NCBI RefSeq assembly: GCF_039544165.1
Contig: NZ_BAABLD010000001.1
Span: 1 to 64,000 of the forward strand
DNA from: Viridibacterium curvum
GTDB taxonomy: Bacteria; Pseudomonadota; Gammaproteobacteria; Burkholderiales; Rhodocyclaceae
DNA length: 64,000 bases
Reading direction: 5' to 3'
Made by a program: the position numbers and the translations under genes. Positions 8,889-18,242 of this stretch are shown one piece after another. Positions within the stretch are counted from its first letter, which is position 1; every line of letters starts with the position of its first letter. The notes under the pieces were generated by a model. The model was not told the DNA's origin. It saw only the letters and a list, made by a program, of their open reading frames with translations, and ran no database searches.

Positions 8889-10679
8889 ATGCCCCATTCG
8901 CCCAGCCCCAGCGGAAGTCCAGGCCTGGAGGCTCGTTTCTCGTTCGCCGACCTGCCGCGCGCGCTCTGGTACTTCCTTGCCGCAGAGCGCTGGACCTACG
9001 TTGGATTCCTCGCGGTGCTGCTGGTCAGCCTGGCGTTCCCCCTGGTGCCGCCATTCATCATCGGGCTGATCGCCAATTTTCTCATCGACGTCGTCAAGGC
9101 GCCGATCGGCAGCGTGTCCATCACGCCGCTGTTGTGGATGGCCTGCGGGCTGGGCATTGCACACGCTACGGTTGCCATGGTGCGCCTGTCGGCCAAACGC
9201 ATCCTTGGCCGCATCAGCCTCAATGCGCGCTACCGCGCCAAGGTCTGGGGCTTCGAGCGGCTGCTTGACTCGTCGCTGGCCTGGCACCAGCAGGAGAACA
9301 CGGGCAACAAGGCACAGCGCATCCTGACTGGCGCAGAGGCCGTACGCGAGTGGACAGGTGATGTGCTCAACAACTTCTTCCCGGCAGTGGTGGTTTTCAT
9401 CGGTTCGCTGATTGCCTGCCTGATGCTGCACCCGGCTTTCATCCTGTTCTTTGCCTACTACCTCGGTGTGCTGGCGGCGACCGAGTACTACTTCGACAAT
9501 CGCATTGCGCGCCTGTCCGACCGCATCAACAAGTCGATGGAAAACGCCAGTGGCAGCTTCGTCGAGAGCGCTTCCAACATCCTCGCCGTGAAAGCCATGG
9601 GCGCGGCGGATGGCATGACGGGCAATATTGCGCGGCGCGAGGAACTCGCGCGCGAGTTGTCGTACGAGCGTCTGAGGCTTGGCAACAGCAAATGGATGTG
9701 CTTCCAGGCCCACAACGCCATCTGCTGGACCTTCTATCTCGTCGTCATCGGCTGGATGGTGATGCAGGGCAAGCTGGCGGCTGGCTTCTTCCTGACCTAC
9801 TCGGTGTATTTCGACAAGCTGCGCGATTCGTCAGTAGAGTTCACCGATCGCTTCCAGTTGCTCATCGAGCGCAAATCCAACCTCGCACGCATGATGCCGA
9901 TCTTCTGGCAGGACAACGCGCTGCAGAAAGGCGACAAGCCTTTCCCGATCGAATGGCGCAGCATCGAGGTGAAGGATGCCGTATTCCGTTATGGCGACAG
10001 GCCGGCCGTGGGCCCGCTGACACTGTCCGTGGCGCGTGGCGAGATCATCGGCATTGCCGGCCACTCTGGTTCAGGCAAATCCACACTCATCAAGCTGTTG
10101 CTGGGGCTCTACCACATCGAGCAGGGCAGCCTGCGCATCGGTGAAGTGCCGGTCAGCGAGATCCGCCACGAGGCCCTGACGGCGAATGTAGCTGTGGTGT
10201 TGCAGGAGACCGAGATGTTCAATTTCTCGCTCAAGGACAACATCACGATGACGCGGGACATCTCGCCGGAGTTGCTGCAACGTGCCTGCGCAATTGCCTG
10301 TCTCGGTGACCTCATCGCCCGCCTGCCGGATGGCCTCGACACCATCGTTGGCGAGCGCGGCTATTCGCTGTCAGGCGGCGAGCGCCAGCGTGTGGGCATA
10401 GCTCGCGCCGTTTGCCGCAATGCGCCGGTGCTGTTGCTTGACGAGGCCACCTCGGCCTTGGACTCTTCGACCGAGCAGAGGGTCATGGAAGGCCTGATGA
10501 CCGAGTACGGCAATGGCCGCACCATGGTCATCGTCGCGCATCGCATCAGCACCTTGCGCGAAGCCGACCGTATCTTCGTGTTTGAGAAGGGGCTGCTGGT
10601 CGAGCAAGGAGCTTTCCGGGAGCTGGCTGACGATCCGCAGACCCACTTCGGCGCGATGTACGCCATCCAGCAAGCCTGA
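8889..10679 (+). CDS. ABC exporter, fused membrane and ATPase domains
   Basis: 596 residues from the ATG at 8889 (MPHSPSPSG...), preceded by AGGAAG; the upstream GTG-type extension is not needed. Six transmembrane helices lie within about 30-340. The ATPase domain carries Walker A GHSGSGKST, signature LSGGERQR and Walker B VLLLDEATSALD, followed by the IVAHRISTL H-loop. It works as a homodimer exporter of the MsbA/lipid or peptide type. There is no C39 domain and no adjacent fusion protein, so it is not a second type I system. Substrate unknown. Confidence 0.88.
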   Translation: MPHSPSPSGSPGLEARFSFADLPRALWYFLAAERWTYVGFLAVLLVSLAFPLVPPFIIGLIANFLIDVVKAPIGSVSITPLLWMACGLGIAHATVAMVRLSAKRILGRISLNARYRAKVWGFERLLDSSLAWHQQENTGNKAQRILTGAEAVREWTGDVLNNFFPAVVVFIGSLIACLMLHPAFILFFAYYLGVLAATEYYFDNRIARLSDRINKSMENASGSFVESASNILAVKAMGAADGMTGNIARREELARELSYERLRLGNSKWMCFQAHNAICWTFYLVVIGWMVMQGKLAAGFFLTYSVYFDKLRDSSVEFTDRFQLLIERKSNLARMMPIFWQDNALQKGDKPFPIEWRSIEVKDAVFRYGDRPAVGPLTLSVARGEIIGIAGHSGSGKSTLIKLLLGLYHIEQGSLRIGEVPVSEIRHEALTANVAVVLQETEMFNFSLKDNITMTRDISPELLQRACAIACLGDLIARLPDGLDTIVGERGYSLSGGERQRVGIARAVCRNAPVLLLDEATSALDSSTEQRVMEGLMTEYGNGRTMVIVAHRISTLREADRIFVFEKGLLVEQGAFRELADDPQTHFGAMYAIQQA

Positions 10680-10843
10680 AGCCATCCTCGGCTGCGCATT
10701 TGACGATTTTGTTGATGTCTGTTGCGTTGCGTAGTGACTCTCGTTTGTTACCGGTCTACTGTCGCGCCAGCGGTAAATGAGACCGCCCACATAAGCGATG
10801 AGGTCGTGTTCTCGTCGCCATAATTCCAGACTGGAGACAAGCA

Positions 10844-12310
10844 ATGTTCCGCATCAGCCTCGCAGGCGCTTTGGCGTTTGCCATGGTTGGTGGCGCTTTT
10901 GCCGCCACCGACTACCCATCCGGTTACACCAAGTGCGTCCAGAACACCGGCGCAACCTGCACGATGTCTGGCACGCGTTCGACTGCGCTGGGCAAGTCTG
11001 GCGAGTTCGTCTACGCCACCAAGACTGGCAGCTTCGTGTGCTCGAGCAGCAACTTCCCGAGCAACAGTTTCACGACCAGCGCCTGGTGTTCCTACGCCAG
11101 CACCACGACGAGCTCCAGCAGCGTGGCCTCCTCGGTCGCCAGCAGCGTGGCCTCCTCGGTCGCCAGCAGCAGTGTTGCCTCATCAAGCTCGTCCAAGGCC
11201 TCGTCTTCGTCGAGCAGCGTCGTTGCGTCGAGCTCCTCGTCGTCCAAGGCCTCCAGCTCGTCTTCGGTGACCACCAGCGCACCGGCTTCGACATCTACAC
11301 GCCCGCAATTGAGCGCCGCGGTGGCTGCCGAATATACGGTTGCCAAGTTCCTCGGCAGCTGGACGCCGGCTGCCATCAGCACGCCGTCGTCGCCCAACTA
11401 CACCGTGGGCGCCAGCGCAACCTACAAGACCGTGCAGTCCGCCATCAATGCGGCGATCAATGCAGGTGGCTCGACCCGCAAGTACATTCTCGTCAATCCC
11501 GGCACCTACAACGAGATGATCTTCGTGCCTTCCGGCACGCCGATTACCCTGTATGGCACGGGCGACGCGAGTGCCGTGAAGATCCAGATCGCCACCAGCG
11601 CCTTGCAGACCGGCAGTGCCTACAAGTCCATGGTGGGTACCAACTTCACGACCGACGGCCAGTCCTGGGTCAACAGCTGCGCCAGCAAGAGCGCCATCGG
11701 CACCACTTGCTCGGCAGCCTTCGTGATCAAGAACACGGGCTTCGAGGCAAAGAACCTGACCATCACCAACAGTCGTGTCGAAAGCGGCTCGGGCACCGAT
11801 CAGGCTGTCGCTGTCTACACAACGGCTGACCAGGTGCACTTCGACAACGTGCGCATGTACGGCAACCAGGACACGCTGTGGATCGACGGCGCTGGCAAGC
11901 GGTTCTATTCGGAGAACTGCTACGTCGAAGGCGACGTGGACTTCATCTTCGGTGCCGGCACAGGCGTGCTCGACAACTGCCAGATCAACTACACGGCTGC
12001 GCGTGGCAAGAACGGCAGCACTATTGGTGCGCCGAGCACCCAGGCCAGCAACTACGGCATCCTGATCAATGGCGGCTCGATCACTGGTTCCAACGGCGCC
12101 AGCGGCGTGGCCTTTGCCCGCCAGTGGCCGCAGAGCAGCTTGTCCAGCCCGATCGGCAAGATGATCATCCGCGGCGCCAACATCACGCTGAGCGTCGACA
12201 CTTCACGCCCCTGGCGTGACTGGGACAGCTCGCACCCCGCCAACTACGGCTCAAGCAGCTCACCCAATCTTGGCGAATACCTGAACACCGGATCAGGTGC
12301 CGCGAAGTAA
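10844..12310 (+). CDS. Secreted CE8 pectin methylesterase with four-Cys module and poly-Ser linker
   Basis: 488 residues. A signal peptide (1-20, cut after AFA) is followed by a cysteine module at about 24-84 (C31 and C39 plus two later Cys), a Ser/Ala/Val linker at about 86-140, and a right-handed beta-helix catalytic domain from about 147. CE8 signatures are present: TDQAVAV, GNQDTLW with catalytic Asp at 343, VDFIFG with Asp at 366, and FARQWP. It removes methyl esters from homogalacturonan so that pectate lyases can cut it. The linker DNA contains an exact 24-bp tandem duplication. A strong terminator follows, so it is probably a single-gene unit at the head of the pectin cluster. Confidence 0.92.
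   Translation: MFRISLAGALAFAMVGGAFAATDYPSGYTKCVQNTGATCTMSGTRSTALGKSGEFVYATKTGSFVCSSSNFPSNSFTTSAWCSYASTTTSSSSVASSVASSVASSVASSSVASSSSSKASSSSSSVVASSSSSSKASSSSSVTTSAPASTSTRPQLSAAVAAEYTVAKFLGSWTPAAISTPSSPNYTVGASATYKTVQSAINAAINAGGSTRKYILVNPGTYNEMIFVPSGTPITLYGTGDASAVKIQIATSALQTGSAYKSMVGTNFTTDGQSWVNSCASKSAIGTTCSAAFVIKNTGFEAKNLTITNSRVESGSGTDQAVAVYTTADQVHFDNVRMYGNQDTLWIDGAGKRFYSENCYVEGDVDFIFGAGTGVLDNCQINYTAARGKNGSTIGAPSTQASNYGILINGGSITGSNGASGVAFARQWPQSSLSSPIGKMIIRGANITLSVDTSRPWRDWDSSHPANYGSSSSPNLGEYLNTGSGAAK
11117..11164 (+). repeat. 24-bp tandem duplication in the poly-serine linker
   Basis: Bases 11117-11140 and 11141-11164 are identical and keep the frame, coding for repeated SSVASSVA units. The unit is a multiple of three, so slippage would lengthen or shorten the linker without breaking the enzyme. 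Confidence 0.8.
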
Positions 12311-12328
12311 GCGACCTCCGTACTTGGG

Positions 12329-12359
12329 AAAAAGGCCGGCGTCTGATGCCGGCCTTTTT
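12329..12359 (+). terminator. Rho-independent terminator after the first pectin methylesterase
   Basis: AAAAAGGCCGGC, a 7-base loop, then GCCGGCCTTTTT. This is a perfect 12-bp stem that ends in a T-run, 19 bp after the stop codon. Confidence 0.9.
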
Positions 12360-12647
12360 CGTTGACTCGCCGAACTTTTGATGGTGCGACGCACAATCCG
12401 GTGGTTGTGGATTTGCTCCGGGCTGCTCCACGCCAGTTCTTGTGTTCCCGGAATCGCCCCGGAAAAGGCTGATCCTTGCTCTGATGATTTTGATGTTTTG
12501 TGCTGCATGGCGGAACGACTGAGCCGTTTTCAGTGCTTGATTAGTCATCCGGAAATGCTAATTTGACGCCGCCTAGCACAGCCAGCGAGGGTCATCTGTG
12601 ACCACTTGCACGGTTGGCAAACAATAATCAGTCGTCAGGAGACAGTC

Positions 12648-14156
12648 GTGAAAGCAAAGCTCGCCCTGAGCGCGGTGCTGTTGTGCGCCGCATTCCAGTC
12701 CCACGCCGCCAATCGTCCCGCCGGTTACGTCACCATCTGCAGCGAGGGCAAGACCTGCTCGGTGGCCACCTCCACCAACGTGGCTTTCGGTCGGGCCGAC
12801 AAGTTCTTCTACAAGGTGCTCGTAGGCAGCTTCGTCTGCAACGAGGCCACTTTTGGCGGCAAAGTGTCGGGCGGCGTGAATGAATGCTCGGTGCCTTCAG
12901 GCTCGTCTTCATCCAGCGCACCGAGTTCGTCCAGCTCCTCAAGTTCGTCGAGCTCTTCGAGCAAATCTTCCTCGTCGTCGTCTTCCTCGACACCCAGCTC
13001 CAGCAGCTCATCGAGCAGTGTGGCTTCCTCGTCGGGCAGCAGCGGCTGGCCTGCCAGCACGGCAACGCGTCCGCAGCTTACCGACGCTGTCGCTGCCAAC
13101 TACGACGTGGCGCAGTTCCTCGCCAAGGCTGGCACGTTGGGCTCGCTGGTGACGGATAACTGGAACCCGCGCGCCACGACGATCCAGACGCCTGCCAGCC
13201 CGACCTACACGGTGGCCAAGAGTGGTGGCACGCACACAACCATCCAGGCTGCCATCGAAGCCGCCACAAAGTCTGGCGTGACAACCCGCCAGTACATCAA
13301 GGTCATGCCCGGCACCTACAACGAGCTGGTGATCGTGCCGCTAGGCCCGACCATCACGCTTTACGGCGGTGGTACGGATCCCTCGCAAGTCGTGATTGCA
13401 TTGCCCACAGCCGCCAAACTCACCGGCGCGCAATATGCAGCGCTTGGAAACCCGGGTGGCACGGCATTCACCAGCAGCACGCCAGCCTCTATCAAGTCGA
13501 CTTACGACGCCTGCGCCACCAAGACCAGCAGCATCGGCACGACCTGCTCGTCGCTGTTCGTCGTGACGGCCAATGACTTCGAGATGACCAACGTAACGGT
13601 GCAGAACACCTACGACGAGGGTGGTGGCGAGAGCCAGGCTGTCGCGCTGATGGTGGTGGGCGACCGCAACCTCTTCAACAAGGTACGCCTGCTGGGTAAC
13701 CAGGACACGCTGTACGTCAAGACCACCGCGCTGACCGTGGTGGCACGCAGCTACTTCGCCAACAGCTACATCGAGGGTGATACCGACTTCATCTTCGGTC
13801 GTGGCACGGCGGTGTTCGACAACAGCCAGATCCACTTCACGCGTGTGCGCAAGAATAGCAGCACGATTGCCGCGCCGAGCACCGCAACCAGCAACCCCTA
13901 TGGATTCCTGTTCACCAAGTGCCTGTTCACCGTGGATACCGGGCCCGCAACGGTTTCCTTTGCACGGCAGTGGCCAGAGTCTTCGTCCAGTGGCGGCACG
14001 ATCGGCAAGGTGATCATCCGCGAGTCGAACATCAGCGCCTACATCCAGAACCCGCCCTGGGCTGACTGGAGCAGCAGCAACCCGGCCCAATACGGGACGG
14101 CAAGTGCGCCTTATCTCGCCGAATACCACAACACCGGTGACGGTGCCGCGAAGTAG
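12648..14156 (+). CDS. Secreted CE8 pectin methylesterase, second paralog
   Basis: 502 residues from a GTG at 12648 with AGGAGA five bases upstream; the ATG at 12606 has no such site and would bury the signal peptide. The signal peptide ends at about residue 20 (SHA|AN). The four-Cys module spans about 20-82 (NRPAGYVTIC...NECSVPSG), a nearly pure Ser linker about 83-127, and the CE8 beta-helix about 135-502. Signatures are ESQAVAL, GNQDTLY with Asp 353, TDFIFG with Asp 380, and FARQWPES. The N-terminal module is nearly identical to that of the three pectate lyases downstream rather than to the first esterase, so modules have been exchanged. The next gene starts 58 bp on with no terminator, so the two are probably co-transcribed. 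Confidence 0.92.
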   Translation: MKAKLALSAVLLCAAFQSHAANRPAGYVTICSEGKTCSVATSTNVAFGRADKFFYKVLVGSFVCNEATFGGKVSGGVNECSVPSGSSSSSAPSSSSSSSSSSSSSKSSSSSSSSTPSSSSSSSSVASSSGSSGWPASTATRPQLTDAVAANYDVAQFLAKAGTLGSLVTDNWNPRATTIQTPASPTYTVAKSGGTHTTIQAAIEAATKSGVTTRQYIKVMPGTYNELVIVPLGPTITLYGGGTDPSQVVIALPTAAKLTGAQYAALGNPGGTAFTSSTPASIKSTYDACATKTSSIGTTCSSLFVVTANDFEMTNVTVQNTYDEGGGESQAVALMVVGDRNLFNKVRLLGNQDTLYVKTTALTVVARSYFANSYIEGDTDFIFGRGTAVFDNSQIHFTRVRKNSSTIAAPSTATSNPYGFLFTKCLFTVDTGPATVSFARQWPESSSSGGTIGKVIIRESNISAYIQNPPWADWSSSNPAQYGTASAPYLAEYHNTGDGAAK

Positions 14157-14214
14157 GGAGTGTCACGCAGCAATCAGCCGGACCAACCAGGCAGCAACAA
14201 CCAGGAGGCGCACC

Positions 14215-15342
14215 ATGAAATTCAGGCTTTTGCTGGGTACGCTGGCGCTCGCGACGATTTCCACGAGTGCTTCAGCGGCCAACCGTCCGAGCGGTTATGT
14301 GACGATCTGTACCGAGGGCAAGACCTGTTCCGTCGCGGCAATCACCAACGTCGCATTCGGTCGTGCCGACAAGTTCTTCTACAAAGTGCTCAGCGGCTCC
14401 TTCGTATGTAACGAAGCTACGTTCGGTGGCAAAGTCAGTGGGGGTGTCAACGAGTGTTCGGTACCGTCCGGTACGTCGTCGTCGAGTGCTCCCAGCTCTT
14501 CTTCGTCATCGAAGCCGTCCAGCAGCAGCTCGTCTTCCTCCTCTTTGACCTCGTCGAGCAGCTCCAGCAGCGCGACCTCGTCGACGGGCAATCTGGGCTA
14601 TTACCCCGGCTGCCAGATGCCAACGCCGACCGAAACAGTGCAGCTGTCCGCTACCTATGTCGTGCCTGCTGGTACGACCTTTGATGGTGGCAACAAGCGC
14701 TACAACCTGTCGGGCGGTTCGCAGGCTGAAGGTCAGCCTGCCGTCTTCGACGTGCAGGAAGGCGGCTCGATCAAGAATGTCGTGATCGGCACGCTGGCGG
14801 CTGATGGCATCCACTGCCTGGGCAACTGCACGCTGCAGAACGTCTGGTGGGAAGACATCGGTGAAGACGCTGCAACGGCGCTCGGACCTGTCGGCACAGT
14901 GATGAACATCAACTGCGGTGCCGCCTACAAGGGTTCGGACAAGACCTTCCAGCACAATGGCCGTGGTGAGCTGCGCCTCTCCAACTTTTTTGCTGCCGAT
15001 GCCGGCAAGCTGTATCGCTCCTGCGGTGATTGCACGGGCAACGGCGGTCCGCGCAAGGTGACGATCAACAACGTCATCACGCGCGACCTGCCGACCATCG
15101 TGGGCATCAACAGCAACTTTGGTGACGTGGCAACGATCCGTGGGCTGACGCTCAATAACAGTGGCACCACCAAGACCAAGATCTGTCAGGTCTACAAGGG
15201 GGTGGTGAAGGGCTCGGGCAGCACGTCGGCGCTTGGTGTTGAGTTCAACACTCCCAATTGCAACGTCAGCCAGTCTGATGTGACGCTGTTGCCGCCCAGC
15301 ATCATGAACACCAGTGCTTGCGCGGGCTCGTGCCCGTATTGA
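14215..15342 (+). CDS. Secreted PL3 pectate lyase with four-Cys module
   Basis: 375 residues from the ATG at 14215 with AGGAGG upstream. A signal peptide (about 1-22, SASA|AN) is followed by the four-Cys module at about 22-85, a short Ser linker, and a PL3 catalytic domain at about 128-375. Family hallmarks are DGIHC at 197-201, NVWWEDIGEDAAT, KTFQHNG and KLYRSCGDCTGNGGPR. PL3 enzymes cut de-esterified polygalacturonate by calcium-dependent beta-elimination. It follows an esterase, which fits stepwise pectin breakdown, and ends at a terminator. Confidence 0.92.
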   Translation: MKFRLLLGTLALATISTSASAANRPSGYVTICTEGKTCSVAAITNVAFGRADKFFYKVLSGSFVCNEATFGGKVSGGVNECSVPSGTSSSSAPSSSSSSKPSSSSSSSSSLTSSSSSSSATSSTGNLGYYPGCQMPTPTETVQLSATYVVPAGTTFDGGNKRYNLSGGSQAEGQPAVFDVQEGGSIKNVVIGTLAADGIHCLGNCTLQNVWWEDIGEDAATALGPVGTVMNINCGAAYKGSDKTFQHNGRGELRLSNFFAADAGKLYRSCGDCTGNGGPRKVTINNVITRDLPTIVGINSNFGDVATIRGLTLNNSGTTKTKICQVYKGVVKGSGSTSALGVEFNTPNCNVSQSDVTLLPPSIMNTSACAGSCPY

Positions 15343-15355
15343 TTTGTCGTACCAG

Positions 15356-15385
15356 CCGGGCAGCGTGAGCTGCCCGGTTTGTTTT
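15356..15385 (+). terminator. Rho-independent terminator after the first PL3 gene
   Basis: CCGGGCAGC, loop GTGA, GCTGCCCGG, then TTTGTTTT. The perfect 9-bp stem starts 13 bp after the stop codon. Confidence 0.88.
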
Positions 15386-15475
15386 GCCGTGGCGTCACGC
15401 CACACAGAGAGAGCCGCACAGACGGCATCGACATCGGGCCACAGGCCCAGCTACGAATCACCAGGAGACCATCGC

Positions 15476-16948
15476 ATGAAGTCGCATCAGCTTTTGCTGG
15501 GTATCGTTGCGCTGTTTGCAGCCAACTTCGCCTCAGCAGCCAATCGTCCGGCAGGCTACGTCACGCTCTGCACCGAGAACAAGACCTGTTCTGTCGCCAC
15601 CAGTACAAATGTGGCCTTCGGTCGTGCAGACGTTTTTTTCTACAAGACACTCGTGGGCAGCTTCGTCTGTAACGAAGCGACTTTCGGTGGTCGCACGGCC
15701 GGTGGGGTCAATGAGTGCTCGGTGCCTTCCGGTACCAGTTCCTCCTCCGCCTCGTCGTCTTCGAAGTCCTCCTCCAGCGTCAGCTCGGTGTCGTCTTCCA
15801 GCGTGTCTTCCAGTGTCTCGTCGTCGATCTCGAGCAGCTCAAGCTCGTATTCGACTTCGACGTCCGGCGGCTATGTCCTGACCAATGTCGCCGCATCGGG
15901 CGTGGCCACCGCCATCAGCGCAGCGGCATCCAGCCAATCGGCTACGGCGGCAGTGGATGGCAACTTCTCGACCAAGTGGGTGCCTGCCAGCAACGTGGCC
16001 GGAAACTGGCTGCAGATCACTTTCCCATCGGCCGTGCAGCTTGGCCGCGTCGTGCTCAGCGAGTCGGGTGAGGGGGTAACCAGCCACGACATTCAGGTTC
16101 TGGTTAACGGCAGCTGGGTGACGGTGTCTTCAGGTACAACCATCCGGGCCAACAAGGGGCACGACTTCGCCATCGTCAGCACGAGCGCGGTACGGGTCTT
16201 CTTCTCGGCCGTGCAGGCCGGCAAACCCAACATCCTTGAGTTCCAGGCTTACGCTGTGGCCAGCAATGCGCAGGCTTGCGCGCCGGGTAACGTGCTGGTC
16301 GATACGGTTGTTGATTGTGGTGGTGTGACCGTGGGTACGACCTGTGCCGGTGGTAGCGAGACGCAGCAACCGGTGTTTACGCTGCGCAATTCGACAATCC
16401 GCAACCTGCGCATCAACAAGAACGCGGCTGACGGCATCCATTGCACGGCGGGTCACTGCCGCATCGAGAACACGGTGTGGGAAGACGTCTGCGAAGACGC
16501 CGCCACGCTGAAGGATCAGGGGCTGTCGCTGACCATCTCGGGTGGTTCGGCCAATGCGGCGGACGACAAGGTGTTCCAGCACAACTCGGTGATTGCTGGC
16601 GGCAGCACGATCAACATCGAGAACTTCCAGCTCTACGGCCGCATCGGCAAGTTGTATCGCTCCTGCGGTGACTGCACGGGCAACGGAGGTCCGCGCTACG
16701 TAAAGATCAACAACGTGCAAGTGAATGGCTCGATTGGCACCGTTGTCGGCGTGAATCGCAACTACGGTGACAAGGCCACGATCCGCAACCTGCGCATCTA
16801 CAAGTGGCAGCCGCCCGATAGTGGTGGCGAGATCTGCATGGAATACAACGGTGTTCAGAAAGGCAGCGGCAGCTCAAGCGAGTTGGGCCTGTTCTTCAAC
16901 ACGGCGACCTGCGATGTCAGCCTGAGCGACGTATCGGGCTTCCAGTAA
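15476..16948 (+). CDS. Secreted PL3 pectate lyase with four-Cys module and discoidin domain
   Basis: 490 residues from the ATG at 15476 (AGGAGA upstream). Order: signal peptide about 1-22; four-Cys module about 22-85; Ser/Val linker about 86-130; an F5/8 type C (discoidin-like) domain about 131-262, with a DGNFSTKW start and a final PNILEFQAYA strand; then PL3 at about 267-490 with DGIHC at 319-323, NTVWEDVCEDAAT, KVFQHNS and KLYRSCGDCTGNGGPR. The discoidin domain probably adds a second sugar contact, as in CBM32-like modules. The catalytic domain is closest to the next PL3 gene, which suggests tandem duplication with gain or loss of the discoidin domain. Confidence 0.92.
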   Translation: MKSHQLLLGIVALFAANFASAANRPAGYVTLCTENKTCSVATSTNVAFGRADVFFYKTLVGSFVCNEATFGGRTAGGVNECSVPSGTSSSSASSSSKSSSSVSSVSSSSVSSSVSSSISSSSSSYSTSTSGGYVLTNVAASGVATAISAAASSQSATAAVDGNFSTKWVPASNVAGNWLQITFPSAVQLGRVVLSESGEGVTSHDIQVLVNGSWVTVSSGTTIRANKGHDFAIVSTSAVRVFFSAVQAGKPNILEFQAYAVASNAQACAPGNVLVDTVVDCGGVTVGTTCAGGSETQQPVFTLRNSTIRNLRINKNAADGIHCTAGHCRIENTVWEDVCEDAATLKDQGLSLTISGGSANAADDKVFQHNSVIAGGSTINIENFQLYGRIGKLYRSCGDCTGNGGPRYVKINNVQVNGSIGTVVGVNRNYGDKATIRNLRIYKWQPPDSGGEICMEYNGVQKGSGSSSELGLFFNTATCDVSLSDVSGFQ

Positions 16949-16962
16949 GCCTGTCAGAGCCA

Positions 16963-16993
16963 CGGAGAGGGCGGCCAGGATCCGCTCTCTCCG
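16963..16993 (+). terminator. Strong hairpin after the discoidin-PL3 gene
   Basis: CGGAGAGGGCGG, 7-base loop, CCGCTCTCTCCG. This is a 12-bp stem with one G-T pair starting 15 bp past the stop. There is no T-run, so it may be an RNA-stabilising or Rho-dependent end rather than a classical terminator. Confidence 0.5.
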
Positions 16994-17018
16994 CGTAAGC
17001 AGCGCTGGCCTGCGGGTT

Positions 17019-17042
17019 GGCGCTCACTATAGATAGTGCGCC
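17019..17042. promoter_or_regulatory. Interrupted palindrome upstream of the third PL3 gene
   Basis: GGCG, CT, CACTAT, AG, ATAGTG, CGCC: both arms pair except for a 2-base bulge. It ends 37 bp before the start codon at 17080, where an operator or leader hairpin would sit. No regulator for pectin use is present in the window. Confidence 0.35.
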
Positions 17043-17079
17043 TCGACAGATGGCGTACACCACACACCAGGAGATGGTA

Positions 17080-18141
17080 ATGAAGTACGTGAAGTTCTCT
17101 CTGGGCCTTGCGGCCCTGTTGCTGGCGGGTAGTGCATCGGCCGCCAATCGTCCGTCCGGTTACGTGACGATCTGTACTGAAGGCAAGACATGCGCCGTGA
17201 CGAGCTCCACCAATGTGGCGTTCGGACGTGCCGACAAGTTTTTCTACAAGACGCTCGTTGGCAGCTTCGTTTGCAATGAAGCAACGTTTGGTGGACGCGT
17301 CGCTGGTGGCACCAATGAATGTTCTGTTCCCTCAGGCACCTCAACCAGTTCGGTGAGCAGCAGCAAGTCGTCAAGCAGCGTTGCGTCATCCAGCAGCAGC
17401 GTTGCCTCTTCCAGCAGTTCAAAGTCCTCGTCTTCGGTTGCTTCAAGCGTCAGCAGCGTACCGGCGAACAGCTGTACGCCGGGTAGTGTGATTACCAACA
17501 CCACGGTCGATTGCGGCGGTATCACGGTCGGTACGTCGTGCAACGGCGGGAGTGAATCCCAGCTGCCGCTATTCACGCTCAACAACGCCACCATCCGTAA
17601 CGTGCGACTCAACGCCAATGCAGCCGACGGCATCCACTGCGTAAGCGGTAATTGCCGTATCGAGAACGTGGTATGGGAAGACGTCTGTGAAGACGCGGCA
17701 ACCAACAAGTCTGAAGGTGGCACGCTCACCATCTCCGGCGGATCGGCCAACGCGGCGGAAGACAAGACCTTCCAGCACAACTCGAAGAACAGCACCACCG
17801 TTATCGAGAACTTCAACACCTACGGTCAGATCGGCAAGCTGTGGCGTTCATGCGGTGACTGCTCCAATAACGGCGGCCCCCGTTATGTGAGCGTCAACAA
17901 TGTCACCATCAACGGAACGGTGACCAGCACGGTCGTCGCGGTCAACCGTAACTATGGTGACAAGGCGACGATTCGCAATCTCAAGGTCAAGGGTCTGACG
18001 CGTCCGACAGCCATCACGACCAAGCCACGTATTTGCGAAGAGTGGCTGGGCGTTGAGAAAGGTGGGTCAACGGTGAAGTACGGCGAGTTCTTCAATACGC
18101 AGTACTGTGACGTGAGCCCGAGCGACGTCTCGAGCTTCTGA
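17080..18141 (+). CDS. Secreted PL3 pectate lyase, third copy
   Basis: 353 residues from the ATG at 17080 (AGGAGATG upstream; an in-frame ATG at 17017 lacks a ribosome site and would precede the signal peptide). Signal peptide about 1-21 (ASA|AN), four-Cys module about 21-84, Ser/Val linker about 86-128, PL3 domain about 130-353 with DGIHC at 183-187, NVVWEDVCEDAAT, KTFQHNS and KLWRSCGDCSNNGGPR. It cleaves pectate outside the cell. The catalytic domain is most like that of the preceding discoidin-PL3 protein but has no discoidin insert. Confidence 0.92.
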   Translation: MKYVKFSLGLAALLLAGSASAANRPSGYVTICTEGKTCAVTSSTNVAFGRADKFFYKTLVGSFVCNEATFGGRVAGGTNECSVPSGTSTSSVSSSKSSSSVASSSSSVASSSSSKSSSSVASSVSSVPANSCTPGSVITNTTVDCGGITVGTSCNGGSESQLPLFTLNNATIRNVRLNANAADGIHCVSGNCRIENVVWEDVCEDAATNKSEGGTLTISGGSANAAEDKTFQHNSKNSTTVIENFNTYGQIGKLWRSCGDCSNNGGPRYVSVNNVTINGTVTSTVVAVNRNYGDKATIRNLKVKGLTRPTAITTKPRICEEWLGVEKGGSTVKYGEFFNTQYCDVSPSDVSSF

Positions 18142-18242
18142 TCGAAGATGCCGGGTCTGCGTCTGATTGGCGGGCCCGGTGCTTCTCTTGCATCACGGAT
18201 TTTCCGGGTGCAGGTCTGACAAAAATTATTTGGAGCAGCAAG

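Noticed and set aside
11100..17460. Serine-codon repeats as a possible CRISPR array or minisatellite
   Set aside because: They are in-frame poly-serine linkers of secreted enzymes with no regular spacer structure, apart from one 24-bp tandem.
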